A DNA stretch of 45,000 nt from Chrysomallon squamiferum (lineage: Eukaryota > Mollusca > Gastropoda > Neomphalida > Peltospiridae): assembly GCA_012295275.1 (NCBI GenBank), contig CM022671.1, positions 6,693,727 to 6,738,726 of the forward strand. Direction: 5' to 3'. This document shows, piece by piece, positions 44,929 to 45,000 of the stretch (position 1 is the stretch's first letter; each line of letters starts with the position of its first letter). The notes below the pieces were generated by a model. That model was not told where the DNA came from. It saw nothing but the letters and a program-made list of their open reading frames with translations, and ran no database searches. A program made the position numbers and the translations under genes.

Positions 44929-45000
44929 CACACACACACACTCTAGTATTTGTCATTCTACATACCTACCTAACTACTTTCTTATCTCGCGCGATTATTT
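44100..45000. other. Upstream region of the orphan GPCR
   Basis: AT-rich, with a G-rich run near 44325-44343 (TTTTGGGGTGGGTGGGGGG), a short (GT)n near 44533-44549 and (CA)n at 44874-44940. No coding exon is visible. Confidence 0.5.
44874..44940. repeat. (CA)n microsatellite
   Basis: About 33 CA units with one CG interruption. Confidence 0.97.

Overview
The window is nuclear DNA of an animal, most likely a mollusc (probably a gastropod). Its genes have short GC-richer exons with GT/AG introns, set in very AT-rich DNA crowded with microsatellites (AAT/ATT, GA/CT, CA, TA) and minisatellites. The gene content fits a lophotrochozoan: an FMRFamide-receptor-like GPCR, a ciliary GTPase, a SEC14-like lipid-transfer protein, a C-type lectin membrane receptor and a divergent orphan GPCR. 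A 14-base word frequent in mollusc genomes (aagggagataactc) occurs in both orientations. The species is inferred, not proven.

Layout. 1-4.1 kb: no gene seen. 4.15-7.41 kb (+): two-exon peptide GPCR; its intron starts and ends with complementary compound microsatellites around a ~1 kb, 32-bp minisatellite. 8.8-11.4 kb (-): complete six-exon IFT22 (RABL5), 187 aa. 11.4-19.1 kb: mostly non-coding, with three possible 5' non-coding exons (strong donors at 13162, 16481, 17869) and a hAT-like terminus. 19.2-27.5 kb (+): SEC14-like CRAL-TRIO/GOLD gene. Eleven exons are open and phase-compatible, but the two exons that should encode the first half of the CRAL-TRIO domain are decayed; joining across them stays in frame. 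27.5-30.2 kb: non-coding. 30.2-38.0 kb (+): ten-exon, 686-aa type I membrane receptor with two C-type lectin-like domains, the first split by a WSC-like module on its own two exons. 38.0-43.1 kb: 3' array and AT-rich DNA. 43.1-44.1 kb (-): intronless orphan GPCR lacking DRY and NPxxY. The genes show no sign of working as one pathway; this looks like an ordinary animal gene neighbourhood.

The most unusual signal is where the minisatellites sit. At least eight tandem arrays or duplications begin or end on an exon edge, and several contain copies of that edge: 3' splice sites (IFT22 exon 6, SEC14-like exon 9, lectin exon 4), 5' splice sites (lectin exons 3 and 5) and the last codons plus stop codon (FMRFa-like GPCR, IFT22, lectin gene). 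The result is rows of decoy splice sites and reiterated stop-codon contexts. This may be a lineage-specific mode of intron and UTR growth seeded at exon ends. A second layer is complementary simple repeats flanking splice sites or exons, which could fold in pre-mRNA.
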